In this document: piece by piece, positions 47,160-57,909 of the stretch
Position numbering within the stretch: position 1 is the first letter of the stretch
Layout of the letters: every line of letters begins with the position of its first letter
Source: Acanthococcus lagerstroemiae
Taxonomy: Eukaryota > Arthropoda > Insecta > Hemiptera > Eriococcidae
NCBI GenBank assembly: GCA_031841125.1
Contig: CM063112.1
Location: 8,024,603 to 8,088,602, forward strand
Reading direction: 5' to 3'
DNA: 64,000 nucleotides
Made by a program: the position numbers and the translations under genes
Notes under the pieces: generated by a model
Databases searched by the model: none
Told to the model about the DNA's origin: nothing
The model's input: only the letters and a program-made list of their open reading frames with translations

Positions 47160-48905
47160 TGTTATCAAGTGGACGCGCCTGGTTTCCCTAAAATAAGAAA
47201 CAATGCTGGTCAAATAATTTCGGATAAGGAATCTATCGCAAACACAGCCATGGAATTCTTTTATAATATATACCGAGACGAAAGACCTGGAAGCGGCGAC
47301 CCAGACGTATGGCGAAATAAAATTCAAAATTCGGAAAAAACCCAACTTTTTTGGCTCGATGAGATCGAATCAATTACAAATAAACTTAAACCAGGTCGGG
47401 CCCCAGGACCTGATCAAATCGAAAATGAAAAACCCTGAAATCCTTTAAGAACTCTCTGATAGTCCCACTTCAAGCTCTCTTTAATACTGCACTCACGCTG
47501 GGAATCCCTCCATGGCAGTGGTGCCAATCTGAGATCATTTTGTTGCACAAAAAAGGTGACAGAATGGATATCAATAATTACAGACCCATTAGTCTCTCTT
47601 CTAACATATGTAAAATGCTCATGTCTTTGGTTAAAAACAGAATATACAAACTCCTAGATAGCCAACAACCAACAGAACAAGCAGGTTTCAGAAAATCTTT
47701 CAGTACTATTGATCATATCCAAGCTATTAACCAACTTTTAGAAAAAACTAATGAATTTCAATTGAATCCCGCAATTATTTTCATAGATTTTAATAAAGCA
47801 TTTGACTCTTTGTACCATGATAAAATCTGAGTAGCCTTGGCATGCCAAGGCATTCCAGAGGACATCATCAATTTTTTAATGAACATTTACAATAATTCTA
47901 AAGCTCAAATTAAATTAGATAAAATATCAAAAAATTTCCAAATCTCCCGAGGAGTCAAGCAAGGGGATCCCTTATCCCCCAATATTTTTAATGCAGTTTT
48001 GGAACAGGTAAGGGGATCCCTTATCCCCCAATATTTTTAATGCAGTTTTGGAACAGGTATTTCGCCAGAAAAACTGGGGGAATAAGGGTTTTAAAATCGA
48101 AGACAGAAATGGAAACTTGTTTGATTATAAATTTAGATTTGCAGATGACATTGCTCTGATAGGGAGAAACCATACTGAACTGAAAACTATGGTGGATGAC
48201 CTGGTAAAAGAGAACCGCAAGGTGGGATTATCAATCAACCAAAATAAAACAAAAATTTTGACAAATATTACAAATTCTGAATAAATTGAAATTGAGGGCA
48301 GGGAGATTGAAGTTGTCTCAGAGTACAAATATCTTGGTCAAACAGTAGCATTTACTAACAAAACAGAAAAAGAATTAAAAATTCGAAGAACAAATGCGTG
48401 GAAAGCTTTTTGGTCATTACAAAAAATTTTTAAAAGTAATCTAAAATTAAAATCAAAAATACGTATTCTAGAAAGCTCAGTTCTCCCAGTCCTCACATAT
48501 GGTGCTCAAACATGGGCTACCACGAAAAAACAAATCTGTAAAATTCAATCTACCCATAACTCCATGCTACACAGCATTTCAGGAGTTAAACTCAAAGATC
48601 AAATAAAAGTAAGTTCAATTTTGGAAAAAACTAATGCCAAACAGGTCTGGGTCCATGCTAAAAGGCTCAAACTAAAATATGCAGGACATATAGTTAAGGA
48701 CTCCTCTTGTAAATGGAACAAAAGATTGGCATTGTGGGTCCCTCATGAGGGGAGGAGGAGAAGAGGGAGACCCCTAACAAGGTGGTCAGACGAGTTGGTT
48801 CAAAATTTCGGTCAAAATTGACCCATGGTGGCCAAGAACCGAAGCAAATGGAAACAGATGACGGAAACCTATGCCAAAAAATGGGCGATCGAAGGCGAGG
48901 AGTGA
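47160..48905 (+). pseudogene. RTE-like LINE ORF2, reverse transcriptase and C-terminus
   Basis: The RT is spread over several phases. AMEFFYNIYRDE and LKPGRAPGPDQI end at 47438. In the next phase come LLHKKGDRMDINNYRPISL, EQAGFRKSFSTIDHI and FIDFNKAFDSL (motif A), with a stop at 47828. GVKQGDPLSPNIFNAV is motif B. A 49-bp duplication then shifts the phase, and FRFADDIAL (motif C, catalytic ADD at 48141-48149) follows. The thumb (YKYLGQTVAF), LPVLTYGAQTW, AKRLKLKYAGHI and RRGRPLTRWSDEL run past two more stops to the natural end at 48903-48905. Catalytic residues are present, but the gene cannot be translated intact. Confidence 0.92.
47961..48058. repeat. 49-bp exact tandem duplication inside the RT
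   Basis: 47961-48009 is repeated exactly at 48010-48058. It covers the end of the motif B region (GDPLSP to EQ). Because 49 is not a multiple of three, it shifts the reading phase by one, which matches the phase change between the flanking frames. Confidence 0.97.
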
Positions 48906-49003
48906 AATCTTGAGGGGGTTTCACTTACCTACCAAATGGTTTATGTTAAATTTTTGTGTATTCTTTTTTCTATCCTCGCATTGGATCATGGTGTAAAAAA
49001 AAA

Positions 49004-49850
49004 AAGATCCATGTATACATTCTTCTATAATAATTTTTATATAGAGTATTTCCTATAAGTAAGTTATACTTCGCATAAAACTGTGTGAAACGCTCTCCTC
49101 TTTCACTTCTCATTCCTCATTCCTACTCCAAAATCCCCAACTTTATCTTCTTTTCCTTCATCGACTCTAGAATTCCAATCACCCATCGCCTCGAACATGT
49201 TTCATAAGTCCTAATTCTTCATACCTCCTCAATTTCTTCGTCCTCGTGAGTATTAATAGGCATATACACTTGTCTTATTGTTGTAAGTACTGGTTTGGTA
49301 TTGATTTTTATCAAAATTAACCTTTCAATCTGTTGTTTATATAATATATAACTTTATTACCGGTTCGTTTATTTATAACAATTCCAAAGCCTGCTTGCCC
49401 TTTCATTCCCTTTGTATTTATTATTCTAAAGTCTCCTAACCAAAAATCATTCTTCTCTTTCCACCTTACCTCACTTATTCCAGCTATTCCTAGGTTAGGC
49501 CTCTTCAGTTCTCTCTCAAGATTCTCCAATCTTCCAACTCCATTCAAGCTTCTTACATTCAAAGTCCCTATTTTAATTGCGCCTTTCTTTTTAAAACTTT
49601 CCGATGATGACGCTCCTCTCTCCCGGACATCCGAATGGGGAGCTTTTTACGTCCGGAAAAATTATTTACCTGTTGGAACGCCATTATCAGTAATTAATAT
49701 TTGGAGAAGCTACATTTCCTGTAAAGAGATACTGTTGTAGTTTTCCATTGCTTTAAACAGAGTTTCTCTGTCGGAGTTTGCCTTCTCCTAGGTGCTTTTG
49801 GTCGCGATTTCAACGATATACTATAACCCATAGTTTTTTTTTTTTTTTTT
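49004..49850 (-). pseudogene. Antisense RTE-like LINE, 5' UTR and endonuclease N-terminal half
   Basis: On the minus strand the endonuclease opens IGTLNVRSLNGVGRLENL near 49575 and continues through GIAGISEVRWKEKN and GQAGFGIVINKR. Degraded VYMPINTHEDEEIEEV, MGDWNSRVDEGKEDKVGDFG and ERGERFTQFYAKYNLLIGNT follow, ending RRMYTW at about 49010. These are the N-terminal motifs of RTE-like endonuclease. The missing IDY/SDH half is at 45175-45622. The 5' UTR probably extends to about 49850, where a T run (A run on its own strand) lies. Several stops and frameshifts. Confidence 0.88.
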
Positions 49851-49929
49851 TCACGCTTAAGCCTTCTCACCACGGCAAGGTATCACGCAAGAGGAGGAAC
49901 GGCTGCAAAATAAAATAAAATAAAAAATT

Positions 49930-50217
49930 TCCCTTCAATATCATTGGAGCTCATTGGACCATGGCAGAGGCCGACTGGCCACGTGATGGTTAGATGAAAT
50001 CCTAAAATTTCTGGGGCCCTACTGGAAACAGCAGCAACAAACAGAAAGGCTTGGAAGAAGGTGACAGAGACATACGCCCAACGGTGGGCGGAGTAGGTGG
50101 TGGCTTACAGACATGGCAGAAGGACAAAACAGAACTGTAACGTAGTACGCTCCATAGAAATGTTGAAAATCTCGTCCATAACCTACCTACTCAATGTCAA
50201 AATAAATAAATAAATAA
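49930..50217 (+). pseudogene. RTE-like LINE 3'-end fragment with (AATA)n tail
   Basis: A plus-strand reading gives DEILKFLGPYWKQ, then, after a frame change, RKAWKKVTETYAQRWAE and a stop. This is the extreme C-terminus of an RTE-like ORF2 and resembles the TETYAKKW end at 48870-48890. About 85 bp of 3' UTR follow and end in AAATAAATAAATAAAT at 50187-50215. Severely 5'-truncated copy of a second family. Confidence 0.8.
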
Positions 50218-50289
50218 AAATAGGTAAGGACCACCAGTATCCCATCGCCTACACGAGCAAACGCGAAAATGATACGAGTAACACCATCA

Positions 50290-50455
50290 AATTAGAGAGA
50301 ACCCGTCAAAATATCACAGTCCGGTCTTCAAAAGTTCAGCAAAGCTGCGACCGGTGACCTTTGAATCCGGAACCTCTTTTGAGCCGTCTTAATCAAGTCA
50401 AAACGACTTCCAGTTCACCAAATCGAGCCAGCTAGCTCGGTGCACGAACCGCGGC
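50290..50455 (-). mobile_element. Possible tRNA-derived SINE, weak
   Basis: On the minus strand a TAGCTGGCTCGATTTGG segment could be an A box, and CCGGATTCAAAGGTC about 70 bp later a poor B box. No flanking duplication or tail was established. This may be chance. Confidence 0.25.
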
Positions 50456-50459
50456 CGCA

Positions 50460-51820
50460 CGAAAAAAAGAGGAAATGTTTGAGCTGTTTTCCTTGACCTA
50501 GTCGAGCGTAAGGTCCCGGAGAAGACTTAAAGCAGACCGTCAGGCCGTTCATTAGAGGCGAACGATGACGGAAGAGCGACACGAGGAGGTTAGAAATCAA
50601 ATCTCGTCGAACTTTCGGAGCGCCGAACTACCGGAGCCAACTTATCTCGAGCCAATTAACGTGATGAAGTTCGTATTTAAGAAAAACTGTTAGGTATTTT
50701 AAAAAGCATAAAACCGAACGACCGAGGTAATTTTCATAAACTAACAATATCAGCGACGATGGAAACCGTTTTGGCGTCGACGTTGATTCGATTACGTTTT
50801 TCGAATACGGCGACCGAATTTTCCTCGTCGCCGGCGCGAGAGTGCGCGCCCTCATACGTCCGGAGGAAAAGAGGAAGAGCAGAGCATTTTCTTCTACTCG
50901 CGAAGCGAACACGAAAACTTTTCGGCTAGCCATTATTTAACGCAAGTACGATAATTAAATTGAAATTACCAGGAGAACGTGAAAATGATCCGCTTAATGA
51001 GGGTGTGTTCGCCGGCAGCTGAAGAGGTGTTACAAAAGTTCGCATTACAATGAGAAAAAAGAAAACCTTCGCGAGCTGGGACCTCCTCACTCTGCTTATG
51101 TGTCATCGTACAGATCTGGAACCTGGGGTGCCGAGGTATCATCCGCGACAGAGTAGCGATTTGATAACACCCATCAATTTCTCAGCGTGCTTATGATTCG
51201 AACTCCAAAACTGTTTCGAAATTAGCTCGAGGGTCGTACCGCACTTCGTATATAGCGATCCATAATTAGCCGTTCGAACAGCACGATACAGTTGGTGTTC
51301 TGACGAGCAGTGGTTATCCTATTTGAAGAGCGATGAACGACATCGGCAGACAGATTGACGAGATGCCGCTATCTCAGTAGGCTATTTCATCGAACAAGGG
51401 CGCTCTAACGACGCTCATTTGCGGTCACATCGCGGCGTCCTCGAATCGCTGTGGGCTTCGGCGAGGGTTGACAAACTCCCAAACCGACAACTTCGGATTT
51501 CTGGCTGTCCGCAATTCGGGTTATTTTCGATTTAGATTTCGCGGTTCGAGCAAACACAGGACGCTCAGTTTTTATATTTGCAACGACAAACCTACTTCCA
51601 CCCAAAGTACTAGGAGTAAATGACTCGAAAAAAAGAACTGAAAACTCAGAAGAAACACCTGTTTTCTTTTGCTCCAATGACTATGAAGTCAGAGAAATTC
51701 TAAACGGTTTTTTTTTTTTCTTCAAATAAGGACAGGTAAATAAGTAGAGGCCGGAAGTTGTGCTCCTGATTTTTTTTTTTGTGTGAACATGTTCTGATTA
51801 ATAATATATTACACACCAAG
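50460..51820. other. Anonymous, moderately CpG-rich stretch
   Basis: Open frames of 101 codons (50628-50933, minus) and 90 codons (51405-51677, minus) show no recognisable domain. T runs occur near 51703 and 51772. Confidence 0.4.
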
Positions 51821-51884
51821 AGTCAAAAGTGAGTGTTTACATGGCGAGGAGCAATTCCCGAGTTATGTAAACTCACTTTTGGCT
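51821..51884. repeat. Short palindromic element, 64 bp
   Basis: AGTCAAAAGTGAGTGTTTACAT and its inverted counterpart ATGTAAACTCACTTTTGGCT flank a spacer of about 20 bases. One extra base in the left arm breaks the stem. Confidence 0.8.
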
Positions 51885-51962
51885 GTTGTTGTAGAAGATA
51901 TTTTTTATACTATTTGATCAGAAGCGGCAATGTTTTTCGCTGACATGGTCTGTATTTTTTTA

Positions 51963-51985
51963 AATCTATTTATTTATTTATTTAT
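51963..51985. repeat. (TTTA)n microsatellite
   Basis: About five TTTA units. On the minus strand this is an (AAAT)n tract like the LINE tails at 45149 and 50190, but no LINE coding was recognised upstream of it. Confidence 0.85.
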
Positions 51986-52204
51986 TCAAATTATAAACAG
52001 GTGATTTTTGGGTGCGTAATTAATTCAAAAATTTAATTTGCTCAGTTAATTACTACAAAGTACAGTATCACAGTCTTGTCTTCAGTTTGTTGACGTGCAC
52101 AAACAGCATACGCAGGTAGTGGCCAGCAAAAACGTAACGACGATTAACAAACGGTAACAGCTGTACTATGTGGTGAATATTTAAATGCGTTCTTAAGTCG
52201 CTAT

Positions 52205-52300
52205 TTTGTAATTCGCTCCAAGGCCGAGTGATTAGAGACAATAGCTGCATTTCAGTCAAATGTTTCAATGGACACGAGTTCGATTCCCCGATACAAAATT
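52205..52300 (+). mobile_element. tRNA-like sequence, possible SINE head
   Basis: AAGGCCGAGTGATTAGAG resembles an A box and GAGTTCGATTCCCC a B box, about 50 bp apart. GCATT/AATGT can form an anticodon-like stem with a 7-base loop, but position 33 is C, not U. It is therefore not a standard tRNA gene. No target duplication was found. Confidence 0.4.
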
Positions 52301-52493
52301 ACTGGTCAGCAATTTTTACATGTAAAAACGCTTTACGTTGAGGGACGTTTACTTTACATGCAGGTTTCGTTATCACTTGATGCATAAATGATAGGCGCTT
52401 CTTGTCATCTGTAAAACACCAACGCAAACCTTGTCTTTCTGATCAAGTAGTATAAAAACATTTTTCGATTCACCCATATTACGATTTTGAGAA

Positions 52494-52557
52494 CAATACA
52501 GAAAAAGAAATTAACAGGCGCATCAGTCTAGCCTGGACAAAATACTGGGGTCTGAGG
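52494..52557 (+). pseudogene. RTE-like LINE RT fragment, left part
   Basis: The plus strand reads ENNTEKEINRRISLAWTKYW followed by GLR, the thumb segment upstream of the TPTLAYGAQTW block. Reading continues in the same phase at 57486, after a 4.9-kb insertion that starts at 52558. Confidence 0.75.
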
Positions 52558-52859
52558 TAGCGGCGTAAAAAAAGTACGATAATATCGATACTTTGACTGG
52601 AGTATCGATGCTAAAATACGTTTTTTAATGCTACGACAATTTTGTAAATTTAAATTGAATCGGTGATATTTTCTTCAATGGTTCTTTCAAGTGTTCCATT
52701 ATTCTAGTTTTTGGTATTTTCAGTCTTACCTGGTGATTTTAAACCAAAAATCTAAATACTCATCTTTTTAAAAATTAATTTTTTGCAGGAGCGCAACCAG
52801 AACTTCTTTTGGTGGGGGCTAGAATTGAGAAAAACCGTCTCCCTCCTTAAATTTTGATT

Positions 52860-54230
52860 CTCTTGCTTTGTAAACTTGTTGAATATTCTTTACTACACAT
52901 TAACTAAATAGTATTGGGTGACGAGGGGGGGGGGGTGGAAGAGAAAACAAAAAACTAAAAAAACATGCCACTTTAATATTCTTAGTTTATGGAGAATGAC
53001 CCACAGTCCGAAGTAACACGAGAGTGGTTCCGAACTAAAAGACCAAGGAGAATCCCTTTCCCCTTCCCCGTAAAAAATAAGTTTGAACTGATTTATACCA
53101 TCAACCACAAACGATAGCATACAAACCATAGAAGATGGAGGAAGAGAGAAGAACGAAAAATCAATTTACTCCGTTCCAAAATGAGGAGGGAAAATTATTT
53201 TTGGGCCCGGTGATATTAGGAAGAATTATGACACTTGGCTGAAAATGTCATAAAAATTTCCCCAAGTTTTCATTTTTGATACGTAAATTATTTTAAAAAG
53301 CAGTCTCTGTGAGTCGAATATTTTGACAGGATGTCCATTCTTGTTCGGAAATGATTTTCCCTGACTTTTCCAGGTTTTCCAGGCCAATTTTCCTAGTTTT
53401 CCAGAACCTTCAAATACAAATTACACATGCCAGGGGGGAGGAGGGTCAAATTTTTTCGAACATTGTAAGCGGTGAATATCGTCAATCAGTCCACAAATTC
53501 TTCTCTTTTTTTTTTACTACCGTGTGCTTATGAAGCTGTGGCAGAGGGGGTGTAAAGATTTAGTGATGGAAATGATACCGCGCTCTATGAGGTGCAGCGT
53601 GGTGCGATGTCAATTAATGACTTCCTAGATTTTTTTCGTGTGACTTAATGGTGACCGTGAAAGGGGGCGGGGGTGAAAGAATAAAATTCGAAAATTGGTT
53701 TATAGGTTATCGAGATCGCTGCATTCCATTTTAGGGGTAATTCTTGGATCCTGTTCCTCCTGGTGCGACTAATAAAGTAGCAAGAGCGTAGGACAAGCAA
53801 CGGTTGATTCCAAATTCACCCTTTCTAATTAAGGTCACCGAACAGGATAAAAATACAGTCTTATTTATTCAAAATGTTGCTAATTGAAAATAACGGCGTA
53901 AAAATTTCTTAACTGAAAAAGCACGGGAGCTTAAATTTGGTCCAGATCAAAAATTGGAAGCAATATTCGAAATTAGCGACACAAAATCACCCCTATTTCG
54001 ATACTTCGTGCAATTTTTCGCCGGAGAAGCTGAATTTGTAATACGACAGTACTCTGGAAGGGGTAGGATAAAAATCTGAGGCGATATTCGAAATCAGCGA
54101 CTCAGAGCTTAGTTGGCTATCCTGTCCAAAAAATTGACTTTAGAATCTCGTAAAGAATTTGGAACTTGAGGAAAACTAGAGTAACCGGAATTAGCCTCTC
54201 CCTCGGGGAACTGAATGATTTAGGGCGAGG
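52860..54230. other. Anonymous interior of the nested insertion
   Basis: AT-rich, with a G run near 52926 and CCCTGACTTTTCCAGGTTTT near 53360 that recurs near 56038. No gene seen. Confidence 0.4.
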
Positions 54231-54235
54231 GAAAA

Positions 54236-55136
54236 TCTCTCTATCTTTCTATATGCTACAAAAGTAAAATCCGCCGCCGCCACCGCGTCCAGTAGAAAAA
54301 AAAACCACTGCGGGTTGCCTACCCTGCTCCTTAATTACTCATTTCTCCAGGGGTAGCTTACCCATGGGAGGAGGTTCATGGTGGCGGAGGGAGCTCGGTC
54401 AAATCCGCCGCCGCCTCTGGGATAAAAAAAAGACAAAAGAACACTGCGGGTTGCCTACCCTGCCCCTTAATTGCTCATTTCTCCAGAGATAGCCTACCCT
54501 TGGGAGAGAGTTCATATTGAAGGAGGGAGCTTGGGGAAGGAAGGTCGCGGTGAAGGACGAGGAGTTGTGGTGGGGGAAGGCTCTCTATACAGTAAACAGT
54601 AAAAGCCACATCCTCCTTCCCCTCCACGGGGATAAATTCCTGGTGGCCGCTTCTGTTCCTTAATCTCACGTTTCACCAGAGGTACCCTACCCCGATATAC
54701 TAAAAAAATAAAATTCGCCACCTCCTCTGGGAGAAAAAACCCACTGCGGGTTGCCCACCTTGCCCCTTACTTGCTCATTTCTCTAAGGGTAACCTACTAT
54801 TGGAAGAGGGTTCATGATGGAGGTGGGAGATTGGGGGAGGAAGGTCGTGGTGAAGGACGAGGAGTTGTGGTGGTGGGGGCTCTGTATACACTAAACAGTA
54901 AAAGCCCCACCTCCTCCTTCTCCTCCATGGGGATTAATTCCTGGTGACTTCCCCTGTACCTTAATCTCACGTTTTACCAGGGGTACCCTACCTCGGGGGG
55001 GCTTCTCGGTGGAAGTGGGAGCTGTCCACGGTGAGGAAGGGCGTCGCAATGGGCGAGGAGGAGCATGGTGGGGGAAAGTGACTGTGACGGCGGGGGTTGG
55101 ACCGCGAAGCGACGGCCAGAGGGCGAAGCCCCCTAG
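54236..55136 (+). mobile_element. Second non-autonomous Helitron, 0.9 kb
   Basis: It starts TCTCTCTATC and ends in a GGGC-GAA-GCCC hairpin followed by CTAG (55134-55136 is TAG). The preceding host base is A (54235) and the following one is T (55137). It belongs to the family of the 15989-17897 element: same AAAAGTAAAATCCG start region, ACTGCGGGTTGCC blocks and GCGAAGCG words near the end. The 5'-end-like block recurs inside at about 54408 and 54694. Confidence 0.88.
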
Positions 55137-55139
55137 TAA

Positions 55140-56500
55140 TCATTAAAATGAATAATTCAGGAACCTAGGTGAAAAAGCTCCAGCATATCTAACGATAAAT
55201 GCTATGAAAGTACAAAGGTGGTTAGGATCTGGAAAATTATGGCACCAGGGGAGGCGGACGAGGCTTCAATTCAAGAGTATATCGACAGATACAATATAAG
55301 GTCATATATTTGAAAACAATGGACTCTTTCGTAACGCGATAATAATTATTATGCGGTCTTTAGACTTTTTTTAATTTTGTGCATTAGTTACTCTTCCTCC
55401 AAAATCTCGGAAGTCTCTTTCATTCATCCTGATCTAAATTTGCGAAGGAGAGAGGAGCCGAAGAAGAACCCGATGACAGGATGTTCCAGAAGGAGAATTC
55501 ATTGGTTTTCAAAGTTTCGTTTCATTACGACTTTCTAAAAAAATTTTGTACACTGGGGAGAGGAGCTAGACTGAATATTTTTTCATTTTCGCGCCAATTC
55601 TCAGATTCTCGCGAACAGGAAGAGATGAAAACACGAAACACGAAATACGAAACACGAAACAGCTGATATTATTGGAAGAAATGTATAGGGATTGGTTCGC
55701 CTTTCGTCATATGTTTCGTAAAATGGTTCGCGAAAAGTCACGAAATAGGTTAAGTGTATAGCCGCCTTAATAGAAAGATGTAGACGCGAAACGAATGCCA
55801 TGAAAACGATTTCATCTCACCAACATACTTTGTACTACTGCGATAGGAGAGGGGGTTGTATTACCCACGTCCTTTTCCTGTGACAGAAAAAAGATAAGAA
55901 AATTACCTGAGCGAAGCGAAGGAAAATTTTTTATAAGAAATAGAGTAAAATCTGTTTGAAATAAACAGAATTTCGCAGTCGATTCTTTTACAAAATTCCC
56001 TGACTTTTAGGTAACAAATGCTGAAAATTCCAATACTCCCTGACTTTTCCAGGTTTTCCAGAGAATGGACACCCTGTTTGAACTTTGTTATCCTCTTAAA
56101 AGAACAGGATTCTGCGCATGTAACAAAACATCAAAATTTGAAATTTCAAAACTAAATAAAACTTACGGTAGGGTCCATCAGGAGGAGAATGAGAACGGGA
56201 GGAAACGACTCCCATCTACACCGAAAATTTTCGTTCATCCCTGATAAAAATTGTTGAAATAATTTTGAAATAGTTCGAAATCGAATCTGTAAACAGAGAC
56301 CATAGCAAATGAGAGCGACAACCACCCATAACCATATAATTTAGCGCGGGGACACTGAAATAGTACAAAGAAAAATTGGAAGGAAGTTGACTAAAAATAA
56401 CAGAAAACAACTAGAATCTTATACGTATAAAGAAAAACTATCTATATCTGCCCAAAATTGACCAAAACGACCGAAAACCACCAAATCGAACCAAAAGTAA
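55140..56500. other. Anonymous stretch
   Basis: No gene recognised. A short ACGAAAYACGAAAYACGAA simple repeat lies near 55630-55660. Confidence 0.4.
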
Positions 56501-56539
56501 TCAAAATCATTAACACCTTGAAAACATGTCGCAGACGGA

Positions 56540-56960
56540 TTTACAACCACGCGAGAGCATTTTCACGTCTCGATTCTAATATCGACGCGACTACAGTCTG
56601 CAGCCATGTTGTTGATATAGAAATTTCCATGGAAATGTCAACCACTGAACTGAATTGTCACCATGAAGAGTAAATCATACGAACTCCTCCGTGTCGGGGG
56701 GGGGGCGTAACGGTTTTCGATCAAGTATACCCATGGCTGGAAGAAAAATAAATTTCCATGGAAATGTCAACCACTGAACTGAACTGTCACAATGAAGAGC
56801 CTTGATTTCGATTCTCGCCTCACAGTAACGCTCAAAAAGAAAACGTTTTCGTTTATGTGCTAAAGCTCTCGATCAGCTTTTTTTTGTGATGCTAAAAGTA
56901 ACGCTCAAGAAATAGCATTTTTTCCGTTTACGTGCAAAAGCAAAGACATGAAAATGTCAA
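56540..56960. mobile_element. Relative of the insertion at 39762-40290
   Basis: CGACTACAGTCTGCAGCCATG and two TTTCCATGGAAATGTCAACC-type blocks (about 56622 and 56749, each followed by CACTGAACTGAA) match motifs at 39840-40290. It ends near ACATGAAAATGTC, the inverse of the start of the other copy. A G run lies at 56697-56706. Confidence 0.6.
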
Positions 56961-57477
56961 AAAAACCTTGAACAGGGGTGAAAGCTCGATGTGATACCTA
57001 CTTTGGTACCTACCGCCTATGTACGTATTTTCATGAGCTGTAAATTTGTACGAACCTACGACACAACGTAACGGCATCAGGCCATCGGCATCAATTTTTT
57101 TCACTTCAAAATTAATTTTGAAAAAATTTTGAATTGGGGAGGGGGGGGGGCTCCTTCCCTGGTTGCGTCCTTGATTTTTTTATTCTTTCTCGTTCGTTCC
57201 TTTGCGTAGGTATTCTAGTTTTTAGTTTATAATTCTCACCATTAATTTTACCTAATGGTTTTGAACCAAAAAATTTAATTTTATGTAGTAAAAAATAAAT
57301 AGTAGTTGATTTTGATTCTTCAGTTTTTTATTTTATTTTATTTATTTGTTAACTTTGAATTACCAATTCTGTTTCAACACTCAGCCTGGAAAGGTGAAGG
57401 TATCGATAGTATCAATACTCACCGATACTTTTAAACACCTAATCGATACTTTTTTTGCTCGATACTTGACACCCCTA

Positions 57478-57700
57478 GTCTGAGGCATATGCAAGGCAAC
57501 TTTAGTAATAGACTGACAAGTTTAATCTTCAACTCCTGTGTTACACCAACTCTAGCATACGGAGCACAAACATGATCTTCAACACTCGCCGAAGAGAGCA
57601 AAATTATAACGACCCAAAACAAAATGAAAAGATCGAAGCTTAGCACAGGAGAGAAAAAAGTGAAGAAATGCAACCTGCTAGACGAGAGTCTATAATCCTG
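57478..57700 (+). pseudogene. RTE-like LINE RT fragment, right part
   Basis: After the repeated GTCTGAGG, the frame continues HMQGNFSNRLTSLIFNSCV, then TPTLAYGAQT, then a stop where W is expected, then KIITTQNKMKRSKLS. These are RT thumb and connection motifs that follow directly on the left part at 52494-52557. Sequence identity fades near 57700 into a tandem repeat. Confidence 0.82.
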
Positions 57701-57725
57701 ATGCGCAAAATACCGCCAGTTGCCC

Positions 57726-57905
57726 AGGTAACGAAAGGGGAACCTAGGGTAACTGACGGGTTTCTGGGTAATCTGAGGTAACTGAGGGTTGTAAATGGGT
57801 AACTTACCCATGTAACTAAAGGGGAACCAAGGGTAACTGACGGGTTTCTGGGTAATCTGAGGGTAACTGAGGGTTACAAATGGGTAACTTTTCCGCGGAT
57901 AACTA
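57726..57905. repeat. Two-copy tandem repeat, about 90-bp unit
   Basis: GGTAACTGACGGGTTTCTGGG recurs twice about 90 bp apart, and GGGTAACT words are frequent. A 201-codon minus-strand frame is produced by this repeat. Confidence 0.9.
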
Positions 57906-57909
57906 GAGG

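Larger units (their letters stand above)
45623..49003 (+). mobile_element. Nearly full-length RTE-like LINE, inactive
   Basis: The element holds an endonuclease, a linker, RT palm and thumb, and the C-terminal end, followed by a roughly 100-bp 3' UTR and an A-rich tail at 48995-49005. It interrupts the endonuclease of an opposite-strand RTE-like LINE. AAGATTTACGAATAC (45608-45622) and AAGATCCATGTATAC (49004-49018) agree at 11 of 15 positions and lie where the antisense frame breaks and resumes, so they look like a decayed target duplication. The first 26 bases or so are an inverted copy of the target flank. Confidence 0.85.
52786..57173. mobile_element. Possible inner TIR element inside the hAT-like insertion
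   Basis: CAGGAGCGCAACCAG at the left and the inverted CAAGGACGCAACCAG at the right agree at 13 of 15. Flanking ATTTTTTG and ATTTTTTT agree at 7 of 8, but in AT-rich low-complexity sequence. The 4.4-kb span holds the second Helitron and a related repeat at 56540-56960, so it is composite at best. Confidence 0.45.
52558..57477. mobile_element. 4.9-kb TIR insertion (hAT-like) splitting an RTE fragment
   Basis: GTCTGAGG is repeated exactly at 52550-52557 and 57478-57485, an 8-bp target duplication inside the RT frame. The ends TAGCGGCGT and (inverted) TAGGGGTGT agree at 7 of 9, and both are followed by A runs and ATCGATACT-type words. The size is inflated by nested insertions, including the element at 52786-57173. 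A TATTCTAGTTTTT and AACCAAAAA context is found on both sides of the inner insertion. No transposase recognised. Confidence 0.75.

Noticed and set aside
52205..52300. Standard tRNA gene
   Set aside because: The loop lacks U at position 33 and the arms are poorly formed; kept only as a weak SINE-head candidate.
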